Position numbers and translations under genes: made by a program
Shown here: piece by piece, positions 19,308 through 27,224 of the stretch
How the letters are laid out: each line of letters opens with the position of its first letter
How positions within the stretch are numbered: position 1 is the first letter of the stretch
Source of the DNA: PALSA-968 sp964387075
GTDB taxonomy: Bacteria > Bacteroidota > Bacteroidia > B-17B0 > Aurantibacillaceae
DNA: 64,000 nucleotides
NCBI GenBank assembly: GCA_964387075.1
Contig: CAYLVB010000006.1
Location: forward strand, 1-64,000
Direction: 5' to 3'
Notes under the pieces: generated by a model
Told to the model about the DNA's origin: nothing
What the model saw: the letters and a program-made list of their open reading frames with translations, nothing else
The model's database searches: none

Positions 19308-20918
19308 TTATTCTATTACTAACTTTTGTTTTTCTATTGTGCCTCCAACTTTTGCAATGACAAAATAAATACCTTTTGCGTATTTAGAAACGTCAACAAG
19401 GGTTTCATCATTCTGTACATCTTTAACTTCAAAAACAATTTTACTGGTAATATCCATTATTTGAACATACTCTGCCCTATCTAACAACTTAATTGTTATT
19501 TCGTCACTACTTGGGTTAGGATATATGGAAAAAGCTCCTGAATCCTGATCTTGATTTGAGATCCCACTGATTCTGCAACAACCAGGGCTTGCTGTGGTAC
19601 TAGTAATTGTCATTGTTGATGTATTTGTTGTGCATCCACTTCCACTCACCGTTACGGTGTACGTTGTTGGAGTACCTATACTACATGGGTACGCATTTGT
19701 TTGTGCAGAAGACGAGCCAGGGCTTGCAAAATTACAAGTCCCACTACAAGTCCATGCATAGGTCATATTTGGGATAGATGGAGTCCCAATAGATACTGTT
19801 GAAGATGGACAGCAAGCACCGCATGTGTTTGCTTTATTAGGTCCTGCTACAGCCGGACAGTTAGAACTTACCTTGTGGACTATATGGCCGATATCGGCTA
19901 TATATAAATTTCCAGATCCATCAACAGCTACATCTCCCATCACTGATAAATTAGCAGATGTTGGCGCCCCTCCATTACCAGAGTTTCCATTTGTGCCGGT
20001 ACCGGCATAAGTACTAATATTCCCCGAACTCACTTTTCTCACTACATAATTATTTCCATCCGCCAGATAGACATCCGACCCAGAGCAAGCAACATTCCTG
20101 ACATCGTTTATTCTCGCAGAGGTAGCGGCCCCGCCATCGCCCGTGTATCCTGATGTTCCCGTTCCAGCAAATGCGTTGATGTTTCCTCCATCTGTAAATT
20201 TACGTACTACATACGCCCCATTATCAGAGATATATAAATTCCCTGAACCGTCAACCGCTATTCCATGAGGGCTAAAAAGTTGAGCTGAGGTAGCTGCCCC
20301 ACCATTACCTGTATTTCCTTGGGTACCGGTACCAGCCACTGTGCTAATTGTACCACCGGAAGTAACCTTTCTTATTACAAAATTCAGTACATCTGCAATG
20401 TATAAATTCCCAGTAGACGACTCATAAGCTACTCCAGTTGCTCCTGACAATTGAGCGGAAGTAGCAGCACCCCCATCACCGGAATAACCGGATGTATGAT
20501 TTCCTGCAAAGTTGCTGATTATTCCTCCGGATGTCACTTTGCGGATAACATAATTGTAACTATCTGCAATATATAAATTACCGGAGCCATCAATCGCCAA
20601 TCCAACCGGGTGATCTAATTGAGCAGAAGTTGCCGCACCGCCATTTCCGCTGTAACCGGCAGTTCCAGTTCCTGCATAAGCAGTTACTATTCCTTTAGTA
20701 TCAACTTTCCTCACAACCGAATTTGCAAAATCAGCAATGTAAGTATTGCCAGATCCGTCAACTACAACACCATGCGGCTGGCCAAACGTTGCAGATTGAG
20801 CAAATCCGCCATTACCGGTGTTTCCATTTGACCCCGTTCCTGCCATTGTCCAAATAACTTGCGCATATCCTATGCAACTTGCAAAGCATAATGCTAATAA
20901 CCATTTTGTTTTTTTCAT
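19308..20918 (-). CDS. Secreted NHL-repeat protein with T9SS type A sorting domain
   Basis: A 536-residue exported protein. Signal peptide MKKTKWLLALCFASCIGYAQ, then about six NHL beta-propeller blades (residues about 25-350), each with phrases like GVAVDGSGNLYIADxxNxVIRKV and STYAGTGTxGNSGNGG. A Cys-rich segment (CGACCPSS ... CSGTCN) follows, then the type A sorting tail (SIYPNPSSDEITIKL ... GIYFVIAKVGG, KQKLVIE). It should form a propeller on the cell surface or be released by T9SS. Ligand unknown. It has a hairpin in its leader and a strong terminator after its stop, so it is probably a single-gene unit. Confidence 0.93.
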   Translation of the reverse strand: MKKTKWLLALCFASCIGYAQVIWTMAGTGSNGNTGNGGFAQSATFGQPHGVVVDGSGNTYIADFANSVVRKVDTKGIVTAYAGTGTAGYSGNGGAATSAQLDHPVGLAIDGSGNLYIADSYNYVIRKVTSGGIISNFAGNHTSGYSGDGGAATSAQLSGATGVAYESSTGNLYIADVLNFVIRKVTSGGTISTVAGTGTQGNTGNGGAATSAQLFSPHGIAVDGSGNLYISDNGAYVVRKFTDGGNINAFAGTGTSGYTGDGGAATSARINDVRNVACSGSDVYLADGNNYVVRKVSSGNISTYAGTGTNGNSGNGGAPTSANLSVMGDVAVDGSGNLYIADIGHIVHKVSSNCPAVAGPNKANTCGACCPSSTVSIGTPSIPNMTYAWTCSGTCNFASPGSSSAQTNAYPCSIGTPTTYTVTVSGSGCTTNTSTMTITSTTASPGCCRISGISNQDQDSGAFSIYPNPSSDEITIKLLDRAEYVQIMDITSKIVFEVKDVQNDETLVDVSKYAKGIYFVIAKVGGTIEKQKLVIE

Positions 20919-20958
20919 AATCTTATTTTTTATTCGCCTACTCTGTTAAAGGTTTTCG

Positions 20959-20982
20959 GCATACCCTGGTACAAGGGTATGC
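20959..20982. promoter_or_regulatory. Perfect hairpin in the leader of the NHL-repeat gene
   Basis: GCATACCCT, a 6-nt loop, then AGGGTATGC, a 9-bp perfect inverted repeat 41 nt before the ATG at 20918. It has no T run, so it is not an obvious terminator for either strand; an operator or an mRNA leader hairpin are both possible. The rest of the 170-nt gap (20919-21088) shows nothing clear. Confidence 0.45.
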
Positions 20983-21088
20983 ATAGTTTACAGATTTTTT
21001 TAGAGTATAAATACCTGCTTTGAAAAGGGGTATAAATGCGGAACCTCTATAGGTATTTTACGCAATCGATTAACCAAGAGAATAATAA

Positions 21089-21889
21089 TTATTCCTCTTT
21101 CCGACCTCGAATGAGTTGATGAAAAAGGTTCGGAAATAAGCGTTTTACTTTCACAGCGCGCAGTTCTTTACCTCCAATATAGAGTTCGAGCTTATTATTT
21201 TTGATCGCATCCAGTATTTCACCGACACATTCCATAGGTTTCACCGCAGTTTGGTGACTCATATCCATTTTACCGTGCGAAGAGCCATCGCCCGTACTCG
21301 CTTTCAAAGAAATGCCCGTATTGACCTTGCCCGGGCAAACCATCAGCACTTTTATATTATTTTTTTCATTTTCGAGGCGCAGCGATTCAAAATAACCGTG
21401 CAAAGCATGCTTGGCGGCACTGTAACTGGAACGCAAAAAGAACCCAAATTTGCCTGCAATGCTGCTCATTACCGTGATATGTCCCCCTCCCTGTTTGATC
21501 ATATGCGGGAGTACCGCTTTTGTGATCGCCACGTGGCTGAAATAATTCACTTCCATGATATTTCTTTCCACTTTTTCGTCGGTAACAAGGGCTTCGCTGC
21601 GTTGGCTCATGCCGCCGTTATTGATGAGCATATCGATGCGCGCGAATTTTGAAATAATTTGTTGGGCGAATTCTTTTACACGCGAAGCATCCGCGAGATC
21701 AAATGGGATTACCAGTGAATTTTCAGTGGAGAGGCCGGCTTTTTTTGCCACTTCCTTCAAAGCATCCTCGTTACGCGCGGATAGAACTATCTTTGCTCCT
21801 TCTTTCGCAAAGGCGTACACCAAAGCTTCACCGATGCCCGAGGAAGCACCGGTTATCCAAATAACTTTTCCGGAAAAATAAGAAGACAT
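21089..21889 (-). CDS. Short-chain dehydrogenase/reductase
   Basis: A 266-residue classical SDR oxidoreductase. Visible: the Rossmann nucleotide motif TGASSGIGEAL near the N-terminus, NNGGMS (the family NNAG position), catalytic Ser in VMSSIAGKFG, and the YSAAKHA active site (YxxxK). The C-terminus KVKRLFPNLFHQLIRG resembles DHRS7B-like SDRs. Cytoplasmic or membrane-associated; substrate unknown. It is 25 nt downstream of the GT5-like gene on the same strand, so co-transcription is likely. Confidence 0.93.
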   Translation of the reverse strand: MSSYFSGKVIWITGASSGIGEALVYAFAKEGAKIVLSARNEDALKEVAKKAGLSTENSLVIPFDLADASRVKEFAQQIISKFARIDMLINNGGMSQRSEALVTDEKVERNIMEVNYFSHVAITKAVLPHMIKQGGGHITVMSSIAGKFGFFLRSSYSAAKHALHGYFESLRLENEKNNIKVLMVCPGKVNTGISLKASTGDGSSHGKMDMSHQTAVKPMECVGEILDAIKNNKLELYIGGKELRAVKVKRLFPNLFHQLIRGRKEE

Positions 21890-21914
21890 CTAGGCAAAGA
21901 TGCGGAAGAATAGC

Positions 21915-22748
21915 TTATTCAGCAAATTCCTCCACTCCCTCCAAAACCGCGTCGTAGAAATCGCTGGTGGATTGTACGTATTCCTCCTCTGATTTATAAG
22001 CCAAAAGCGGTTTACCCGACTTCCTGGCGTGTTTCAACACTTCCGGGTTGCACTGCTCGCTGCTCATGATCACTCCGTCAGAATAATCAATGGCCAGCTT
22101 GCACAGGTTCACGTAAGTTGGGTCGTTCAACTGCTTCACGTCCTTTGCTGAAATGTGCTCGGAAACGAGTTTAGAAGAAAGTTCTTTATCCAGAGAGCCG
22201 GTATACTCATCGTTGTATAATGAGAACACCACTTTGGTATCGGCGAACAAAGGATTATCGGCAAATTGTTTTTTAATGAACAGAGGCATCAAACCGGTGA
22301 ACCAGCCATGGCAGTGAATGATGTCGGGCTGCCAGCCTAATTTCTTAACGGTCTCAACCACGCCGCGTACGAAGAAGATCGAGCGCTCGTCGTTATCATC
22401 AAACATTTTGCCTTTTTCATCTTTCAGCGCGAACTTGCGGCTGAAGAAATCATCGTTATCGATGAAGTAAACCTGCATGCGTGCAGATTGGATAGAGGCT
22501 ACTTTAATGATCAGCGGATGATCGCTGTCGTTAATGATCAGGTTCATACCGCTTAAACGGATCACCTCGTGCAGCGAGTGACGGCGCTCGTTGACGTTGC
22601 CGTAACGGGGCATAAAGACACGGATCTCCTTGCCTTTTTCCTGTACGCCTTGGGGTAAATAACGGGTGGTTTTAGAAATCGGGGTTTCCTCTAAATAAGG
22701 GAAAACCTCCTGGGAAACGAAAAGTACTCTGGCTTTTTTGGGCTTCAT
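21915..22748 (-). CDS. Glycogen/starch synthase N-terminal-like protein (GT5)
   Basis: A 277-residue protein corresponding to only the N-terminal Rossmann half of glycogen/starch synthases: RVLFVSQEVFPYLEE (the family KVGGL region altered to EETPISK), FMPRYGNVNERRH, IHCHGWFTG and SEQCNPEVL. Full-length enzymes have about 480 residues, so the nucleotide-sugar-binding C-terminal half is missing and catalysis cannot be assumed. Such short GT5-like proteins next to panC are common in Bacteroidota as far as I know. I start it at the ATG at 22748 (MKPKKARVLF), not at 22784, because the shorter form matches the family start. Divergent from panC. Confidence 0.85.
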   Translation of the reverse strand: MKPKKARVLFVSQEVFPYLEETPISKTTRYLPQGVQEKGKEIRVFMPRYGNVNERRHSLHEVIRLSGMNLIINDSDHPLIIKVASIQSARMQVYFIDNDDFFSRKFALKDEKGKMFDDNDERSIFFVRGVVETVKKLGWQPDIIHCHGWFTGLMPLFIKKQFADNPLFADTKVVFSLYNDEYTGSLDKELSSKLVSEHISAKDVKQLNDPTYVNLCKLAIDYSDGVIMSSEQCNPEVLKHARKSGKPLLAYKSEEEYVQSTSDFYDAVLEGVEEFAE

Positions 22749-22840
22749 AAGCGATGGGTGTTTTTTACGAATTAGGGAATACAAAATTAAGAAAAAAAAA
22801 GTGATATTTCAAAGCAAAAAGTTAGATTTGGGGGTTAAAA

Positions 22841-23680
22841 ATGACTATTTGTGGCACCATTATTGAGGTTAGTCGGCTACTCGCTCCCTATCGAGAACGG
22901 GCTGAAGTACTTGGTTTCGTGCCCACTATGGGCGCTTTACACGCAGGCCATCTCTCTCTTTTAGCCGAAAGCAAAAAACAGTGCGCCCTCAGTATTTGCA
23001 GCATATTTGTCAATCCAACCCAGTTCAACGATAAAAAAGACCTTGAAAGGTATCCCCGCATGCCCTCAACCGACTGCAAAATGCTGGAAGATGCCGGCTG
23101 CGACGTGGTTTTTATGCCTTCCGTAGAAGAGATGTACCCCGTTCCGGACACCCGCATCTTCGATTTTGGGCAATTAGACAAGGTTTTAGACGGGGCCCAT
23201 AGGCCGGGACACTTTAACGGCGTTGGGCAGGTTGTAAGCAAGCTATTTGACATTATTAAGCCCGATAAAGCCTTTTTTGGCCTGAAGGACTACCAACAGG
23301 TATTGGTGATCAAAAACCTGGTAAAACAGCTTAAAATGAACGTGGAAATAGTCCCCTGCCCTATTTTGCGGGAGCCTGACGGGCTGGCCATGAGCAGCCG
23401 CAACATGCTTTTAAGCCCGGAGGAAAGAAAGGCCGCCTCTTTGATCCCTAAAGTGATGCAAATGGCCAAGTATGGCGTTGGGAAAAAGCCCTTACCCGTT
23501 CTTAAAAACGAATTGTTGGAAGAATTAAAGAAAGAACCCCTCTTAAAACCCGATTATATCGAATTTTGCGACGCGGATACGCTGGAAAATGTGAGCCAAG
23601 CAAGACCGGGACAAAAGATCATTTGCCTGGTCGCAATATTTTCAGGGAAGATACGCTTGATAGACAATGTGCTGATTTAA
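22841..23680 (+). CDS. panC: Pantothenate synthetase
   Basis: PanC joins pantoate and beta-alanine with ATP to make pantothenate for coenzyme A. The 279-residue protein has the nucleotidylyl-transferase motif PTMGALHAGHLSLL (His34 and His37), FVNPTQF, GHFNGVGQVVSKLF, FGLKDYQQ and the KMSKS-like AMSSRN. Length is normal. A TAGATTTG box at 22823-22830 fits a Bacteroidota minus-7 element but leaves almost no leader. panD, often the next gene in this phylum, is absent; the gene is followed instead by a heptanucleotide array beginning at the base after the stop. Confidence 0.97.
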   Translation: MTICGTIIEVSRLLAPYRERAEVLGFVPTMGALHAGHLSLLAESKKQCALSICSIFVNPTQFNDKKDLERYPRMPSTDCKMLEDAGCDVVFMPSVEEMYPVPDTRIFDFGQLDKVLDGAHRPGHFNGVGQVVSKLFDIIKPDKAFFGLKDYQQVLVIKNLVKQLKMNVEIVPCPILREPDGLAMSSRNMLLSPEERKAASLIPKVMQMAKYGVGKKPLPVLKNELLEELKKEPLLKPDYIEFCDADTLENVSQARPGQKIICLVAIFSGKIRLIDNVLI

Positions 23681-23799
23681 GATTGCAGATTGAAGATTGA
23701 AAATTGCAGATTGAAAATTGCAGATTGAAAATTGAAAATTGAAGATTGCAGATTGAAAATTGAAAATTGAAAATTGAAGATTGAAAATTGCAGATTGCT
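23681..23799. repeat. Heptanucleotide tandem array, 17 units of RATTGMA
   Basis: Seventeen contiguous 7-bp units. Sixteen fit RATTGMA exactly (GATTGCA, GATTGAA, AATTGCA, AATTGAA) and the last is GATTGCT. Variation is confined to unit positions 1 (G or A) and 6 (C or A). It begins on the base after the panC stop. The sequence GCTGATTTA flanks it on both sides (23671-23679 and 23796-23804). A four-unit copy of the same family lies inside a coding region at 31630-31657. The remaining 50 nt before the GT9 gene hold nothing recognisable. Confidence 0.95.
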
Positions 23800-23856
23800 G
23801 ATTTAGGTCTGGCGTTTAGGATCTAATTTGAGGATTTTTGAATTTACGAATTAGGG

Positions 23857-24852
23857 TTGGTAGATTTTAAGAAAATATTAGTTATTCAAACAGCCTTTAT
23901 AGGTGACGCAATTCTTGCAAGCGCGGCTTTAGAGAGCCTGCATAAAAAATTTCCGAACGCGGAATTGCATCTGCTGGTAAGAAACGGAAATGAAACTTTA
24001 TTTGCGGGACATCCTTATCTGAAAAAAGTCTGGGTGTGGAACAAAAGAGAAGGAAAGCTCAAAAATCTCTTCAAACTCATTGGGGAAATACGTAAAGAGC
24101 GTTTCGACTGGCTCATTAATTTTCATCGCTTCGCGAGTTCCGGATTGCTTACCGCTTTTTCAAAAGCAAAGATCAAAAGTGGTTTTGATAAAAATCCCTG
24201 GTCGTCTTTTTTTACTTACAAAGTGAAGCATGAGATCGGGAACGGAAAACATGAAGTGGAACGAAATCACGAATTGCTGAAGCAGTTTGTAGATGAAAAT
24301 TTTTCGAAGCCCCGCCTCTATCCTACTACTGCTAATTACGAAAAAATAAAAGGCTACTCTTCCTCTCCTTACGTTTGCATGGCGCCCGCCTCTGTTTGGT
24401 TCACCAAGCAATTGCCCAAAGCGAAATGGATCGAGCTCTGCCATTCTATCAGCAACAAAACAATTTATTTACTCGGCGCGCCCGGCGATACTTCGCTTTG
24501 CGATGAGATCCTGAAACAAGTTCAGGATGACAAAAAGAAGAGCATCGTCATTCTCTGCGGAAAACTTTCTTTGCTCGATTCCTGCGCGCTGATGGAAAAA
24601 GCGCTAATGAACTACGTGAACGATTCGGCTCCCTTGCATTTAGCTTCTTCAGTAAACGCACCTGTAACAGCATTTTTCTGCTCTACAGTTCCTGAGTTTG
24701 GTTTTACTCCGCTCTCCGACAATTCAAAAATAATTTCTGCCGATCCGCCGCCTTCCTGTCGCCCCTGCGGATTACATGGCTTCAGAGAGTGTCCCAAAGG
24801 ACATTTTTCTTGTGGGAATAGTATTCATGTTCAGAACCTGGCTTCGGAATAG
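23857..24852 (+). CDS. Glycosyltransferase family 9 (heptosyltransferase-like)
   Basis: A 331-residue GT9 protein, the family of ADP-heptose:LPS heptosyltransferases. Motifs: KILVIQTAFIGDAILASAAL (family KxLxxxxxxxGDxxxTT), LINFHRFASSG, VCMAPASVWFTKQLP for the nucleotide-sugar side, and NDSAPLHLASSVNAPVTAFF near the end. It likely builds LPS core or other surface glycans at the inner face of the inner membrane. The only start near the N-terminus is a TTG at 23857. Residues ILKQVQDDKKK are coded by an in-frame copy of a 36-nt palindromic repeat (24505-24540). Its TAG stop is the first three bases of another repeat. Confidence 0.88.
   Translation: MVDFKKILVIQTAFIGDAILASAALESLHKKFPNAELHLLVRNGNETLFAGHPYLKKVWVWNKREGKLKNLFKLIGEIRKERFDWLINFHRFASSGLLTAFSKAKIKSGFDKNPWSSFFTYKVKHEIGNGKHEVERNHELLKQFVDENFSKPRLYPTTANYEKIKGYSSSPYVCMAPASVWFTKQLPKAKWIELCHSISNKTIYLLGAPGDTSLCDEILKQVQDDKKKSIVILCGKLSLLDSCALMEKALMNYVNDSAPLHLASSVNAPVTAFFCSTVPEFGFTPLSDNSKIISADPPPSCRPCGLHGFRECPKGHFSCGNSIHVQNLASE
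24505..24540. repeat. REP-like palindromic repeat, in frame within GT9
   Basis: The 36 nt contain an 8-bp stem ATCCTGAA/TTCAGGAT with loop ACAAG. Aligned with the reverse complement of 45992-46027, 32 of 36 positions agree, and two of the four differences form a compensating C:G to G:C swap in the stem. The copy here is read through as ILKQVQDDKKK. Confidence 0.88.
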
Positions 24853-24881
24853 TATAAGGAGTAAGTATAAGTTTAAGGAGT
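24850..24881. repeat. AGTATAAG-family repeat, left inverted copy
   Basis: Begins TAGTATAAGGAGTAAGTATAAG. The reverse complement of 25188-25220 begins TAGTGTAAGGAGTAAGTATAAG, one mismatch in 22. The two copies point towards each other and enclose the 101-residue ORF. The first three bases are the TAG stop of the GT9 gene. Confidence 0.9.
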
Positions 24882-25178
24882 GATATCGTAGGTTAGATAC
24901 ATCAACGACATTAGGATTAAAGTATAAGCACCAAGTGTAATGCTTAACATATTGGAGAGTTTTGCAGCTTTTATTTCGTTTCTACTTCCCTTGCTCCACC
25001 AAAAAGTAAAGAATATTAAGACCAAGGCCGCTCCATTCGGCCTCCATAGTGAACCCAGACCATCCACCTCTTCATTTTCCAACTCACTATAAACATAAAG
25101 ATTTACTGAACTAATAATTAGCCAAAGGATTACCCAACCCGAATAAAAATAAGATTTATGTTCTATAAAAAAATCCAT
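24873..25178 (-). CDS. Small hypothetical membrane protein
   Basis: I do not recognise this 101-residue protein. It has three hydrophobic segments (about 13-30, 48-60, 78-96) separated by a charged loop (SELENEEVDGLG) and a basic loop (KGSRNEIKAAKL), consistent with a small inner-membrane protein. Its last six codons lie in the left inverted repeat and its ATG is 9 nt from the right one, so the gene is bracketed by inverted repeats. It lies between two convergent genes (GT9 and the histidine kinase) and is transcribed with the kinase. Its base composition does not stand out. It could be a genuine gene carried by a small element, or a native gene trapped between repeats. Confidence 0.6.
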   Translation of the reverse strand: MDFFIEHKSYFYSGWVILWLIISSVNLYVYSELENEEVDGLGSLWRPNGAALVLIFFTFWWSKGSRNEIKAAKLSNMLSITLGAYTLILMSLMYLTYDITP

Positions 25179-25187
25179 TCCAAAAAA

Positions 25188-25220
25188 CCTCCTTACTCCT
25201 TATACTTACTCCTTACACTA
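25188..25220. repeat. AGTATAAG-family repeat, right inverted copy
   Basis: Reverse-complement partner of 24850-24881. The outer three bases are the TAG stop of the histidine kinase gene, mirroring the left copy, whose outer three bases are the GT9 stop. Confidence 0.9.
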
Positions 25221-26264
25221 AGGCTTGGGCAATGTAAATACGAAGGTCGTTCCCTTCCCAAACTCGCTGCTCACCATGATGGTTTGATCGTGTGCTTCAA
25301 TGATGTGTTTTACGATGGATAATCCAAGGCCGGTTCCGCCCTGTTCTCTACTACGACCTTTATCTACACGATAGAAACGCTCGAACAAACGTGGCAAATG
25401 CTTCGCGTCTATTCCAATGCCATTGTCGCTGATGGTCATAGATATCCTTTCTTTATCCTCCGCGATCTTCACACGCGTTTCTCCGCCATCCTTCCCGTAT
25501 TTTATGGAGTTAATGAGCAAATTCGCTATAACCTGCCGCATGCGGAAGCGATCCGAGGCAGTTTTAATTTTTTCAGAAGTAGCGTCGACAACAATGCGTA
25601 TCCGTTTTTTTGCTGCCATGATCTCGATCTGGCCAATGATGTCGTTCACCTGCTCTACCAGGTTGTAATTCTCAATATCCAGTGCCAGGTTGCCGCTTTC
25701 CAGCTGAGAAATGGTTTCAAGATCATCAATGATCTGTATCATCCTGTCTACACTCTTATCCGCGCGTTTCAAATAATCGATATTGATCTTCGGATCGTTA
25801 ATTCCTCCATCAATTAAAGTAGAAACATAACCCTGTATATTGAAGATCGGGGTTTTTAATTCGTGTGACACATTCCCCAAAAACTCTTTGCGGTAATTCT
25901 CGAGCTTCTTCAAATGCTCCACCTCTCTCTGGCGCTCGTTCGAAAGATGGATGATCTCTTCGTTGAAACGCTCAATCGGATCAGAAACATCGCTTACAAA
26001 ATCCAATTTATCCGGCACCGCGTCAATGGGCCTGAAGGCCCGCAGTTTGTTTATTGTTTCGTCAATGCGCCCAAAAATGATCTTCTGGTAGAAGAAATTG
26101 AAGAACAAAAAAGAAAGCGCGAAGGAAATGAAGAACACCAGTAACATAAGATAGATCGGGAAGTTCACGCTGAGCAAATAGCACAGCGCCCAAAGGGAGA
26201 CCGACAAAAGGACCGAGAAGATTGCGCAGTATTGAAGAAAAGCTGAGGTGTTCTTATTGTTCAT
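25218..26264 (-). CDS. Sensor histidine kinase (PhoR-like)
   Basis: A 348-residue inner-membrane sensor kinase. Two adjacent transmembrane segments (about 10-32 and 36-58) leave almost no periplasmic loop, so it probably senses the membrane or an intramembrane partner. A linker with coiled-coil character follows, then HisKA with phospho-accepting His134 in LGNVSHELKTP, the N box (LLINSIKYGKDGG), G1 (DNGIGI), F box (LFERFYRVD) and G2 (GGTGLGLSI). It is 8 nt downstream of the lipoprotein gene and probably co-transcribed with it and the amidohydrolases. No response regulator is adjacent; the OmpR-type regulator at 7.6 kb is a candidate partner. Confidence 0.95.
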   Translation of the reverse strand: MNNKNTSAFLQYCAIFSVLLSVSLWALCYLLSVNFPIYLMLLVFFISFALSFLFFNFFYQKIIFGRIDETINKLRAFRPIDAVPDKLDFVSDVSDPIERFNEEIIHLSNERQREVEHLKKLENYRKEFLGNVSHELKTPIFNIQGYVSTLIDGGINDPKINIDYLKRADKSVDRMIQIIDDLETISQLESGNLALDIENYNLVEQVNDIIGQIEIMAAKKRIRIVVDATSEKIKTASDRFRMRQVIANLLINSIKYGKDGGETRVKIAEDKERISMTISDNGIGIDAKHLPRLFERFYRVDKGRSREQGGTGLGLSIVKHIIEAHDQTIMVSSEFGKGTTFVFTLPKP

Positions 26265-26272
26265 CAGAACGT

Positions 26273-27211
26273 TTAAGGTTTGATCTTTGGTATCATGCCT
26301 CGTACACCCATATCCACAACCACATCGCCGGCATCAGGTTGGTAGTAGCCATCGGCTGAGTTATCCTGCCATTCAAAACTTTTATTGACAGAGAGCGATA
26401 CTTCGATCACGATATCTTTTGTTTCGTTACCTGTTATGGTGAGCATTTGAGCTGATCCGGACGAACCTACAAACTGACCGGTAACCAAACAAGAGCCTGC
26501 GGGAATTGGCGAGGAATTAAATAATGGATTAACTACGGTAGTAGAACCCGCAGGTGCCTGCCCTGTAACAGTATAAGTAGTACCCAAAACAGTTGTTTCA
26601 AAACCCCAATATCCCTGCAGCTTGTTTGCCGCAACAGGAACCGATGTGGTTTTTATTGTATATGATGAAATATAAGTGTTGTACCCGATAAATGAAGCTA
26701 TGGTACCGGTACCAAGACCGGGAGCCGGGATAGAACTTGATTTATAGATTATATCATAGTTCTGGTAAGCAAGTGATATACGCAACCATTTGTAACTGCC
26801 GGCTGTCACCTGCGACAAGGGAACAGAGAAGATCTCTTGCCCTTGACCTTTAACCGGCTGTTGAGAAAAATCGATCGCGTTGGTGAATGTGCCGGTAGTT
26901 ATTCCTGTAGTAACACTTGGGGTTACATACAGCACCGTGCCTTTTCCTACCGAATCAAAATCTGTTTTGGCCATTTCTATGAAATGAGCAGCCATCCCAT
27001 TGAATTTTGGCGATTGTGCCGCATTTCCTGCGGGAATGGTGGAAGGCTGCCCGATATTGTTCAGGCGCACCTGGGTAGAATCGAATTTATACACAAATAC
27101 AAGGCGAGGCGCCGCAGGCTGTGTTCCCTGTGTTGTTTCCGGGCCTGAATCCTTTTTACAGGCTCCTAAAAATATCGTGGCAAGGATAGAAAGGGCGACT
27201 ACTTTTTTCAT
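26273..27211 (-). CDS. Hypothetical lipoprotein
   Basis: A 312-residue predicted lipoprotein: signal peptide with lipobox (MKKVVALSILATIFLGAC, Cys18 as the lipidation site, then KKDSG). The rest is a Thr/Ser/Gly-rich beta-type domain with phrases LVFVYKFDSTQVRLNN, YKWLRISLAYQNYD and VIEVSLSVNKSFEW, and the C-terminal YYQPDAGDVVVDMGVRGMIPKIKP. I recognise it only as a conserved Bacteroidota hypothetical, without a known function. It is 13 nt after one amidohydrolase gene and 8 nt before the histidine kinase gene. Confidence 0.85.
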   Translation of the reverse strand: MKKVVALSILATIFLGACKKDSGPETTQGTQPAAPRLVFVYKFDSTQVRLNNIGQPSTIPAGNAAQSPKFNGMAAHFIEMAKTDFDSVGKGTVLYVTPSVTTGITTGTFTNAIDFSQQPVKGQGQEIFSVPLSQVTAGSYKWLRISLAYQNYDIIYKSSSIPAPGLGTGTIASFIGYNTYISSYTIKTTSVPVAANKLQGYWGFETTVLGTTYTVTGQAPAGSTTVVNPLFNSSPIPAGSCLVTGQFVGSSGSAQMLTITGNETKDIVIEVSLSVNKSFEWQDNSADGYYQPDAGDVVVDMGVRGMIPKIKP

Positions 27212-27224
27212 TTTGCTTTTGTTT

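Noticed and set aside
23681..23799. CRISPR array
   Set aside because: Units are 7 bp without spacers, and no cas gene is present.
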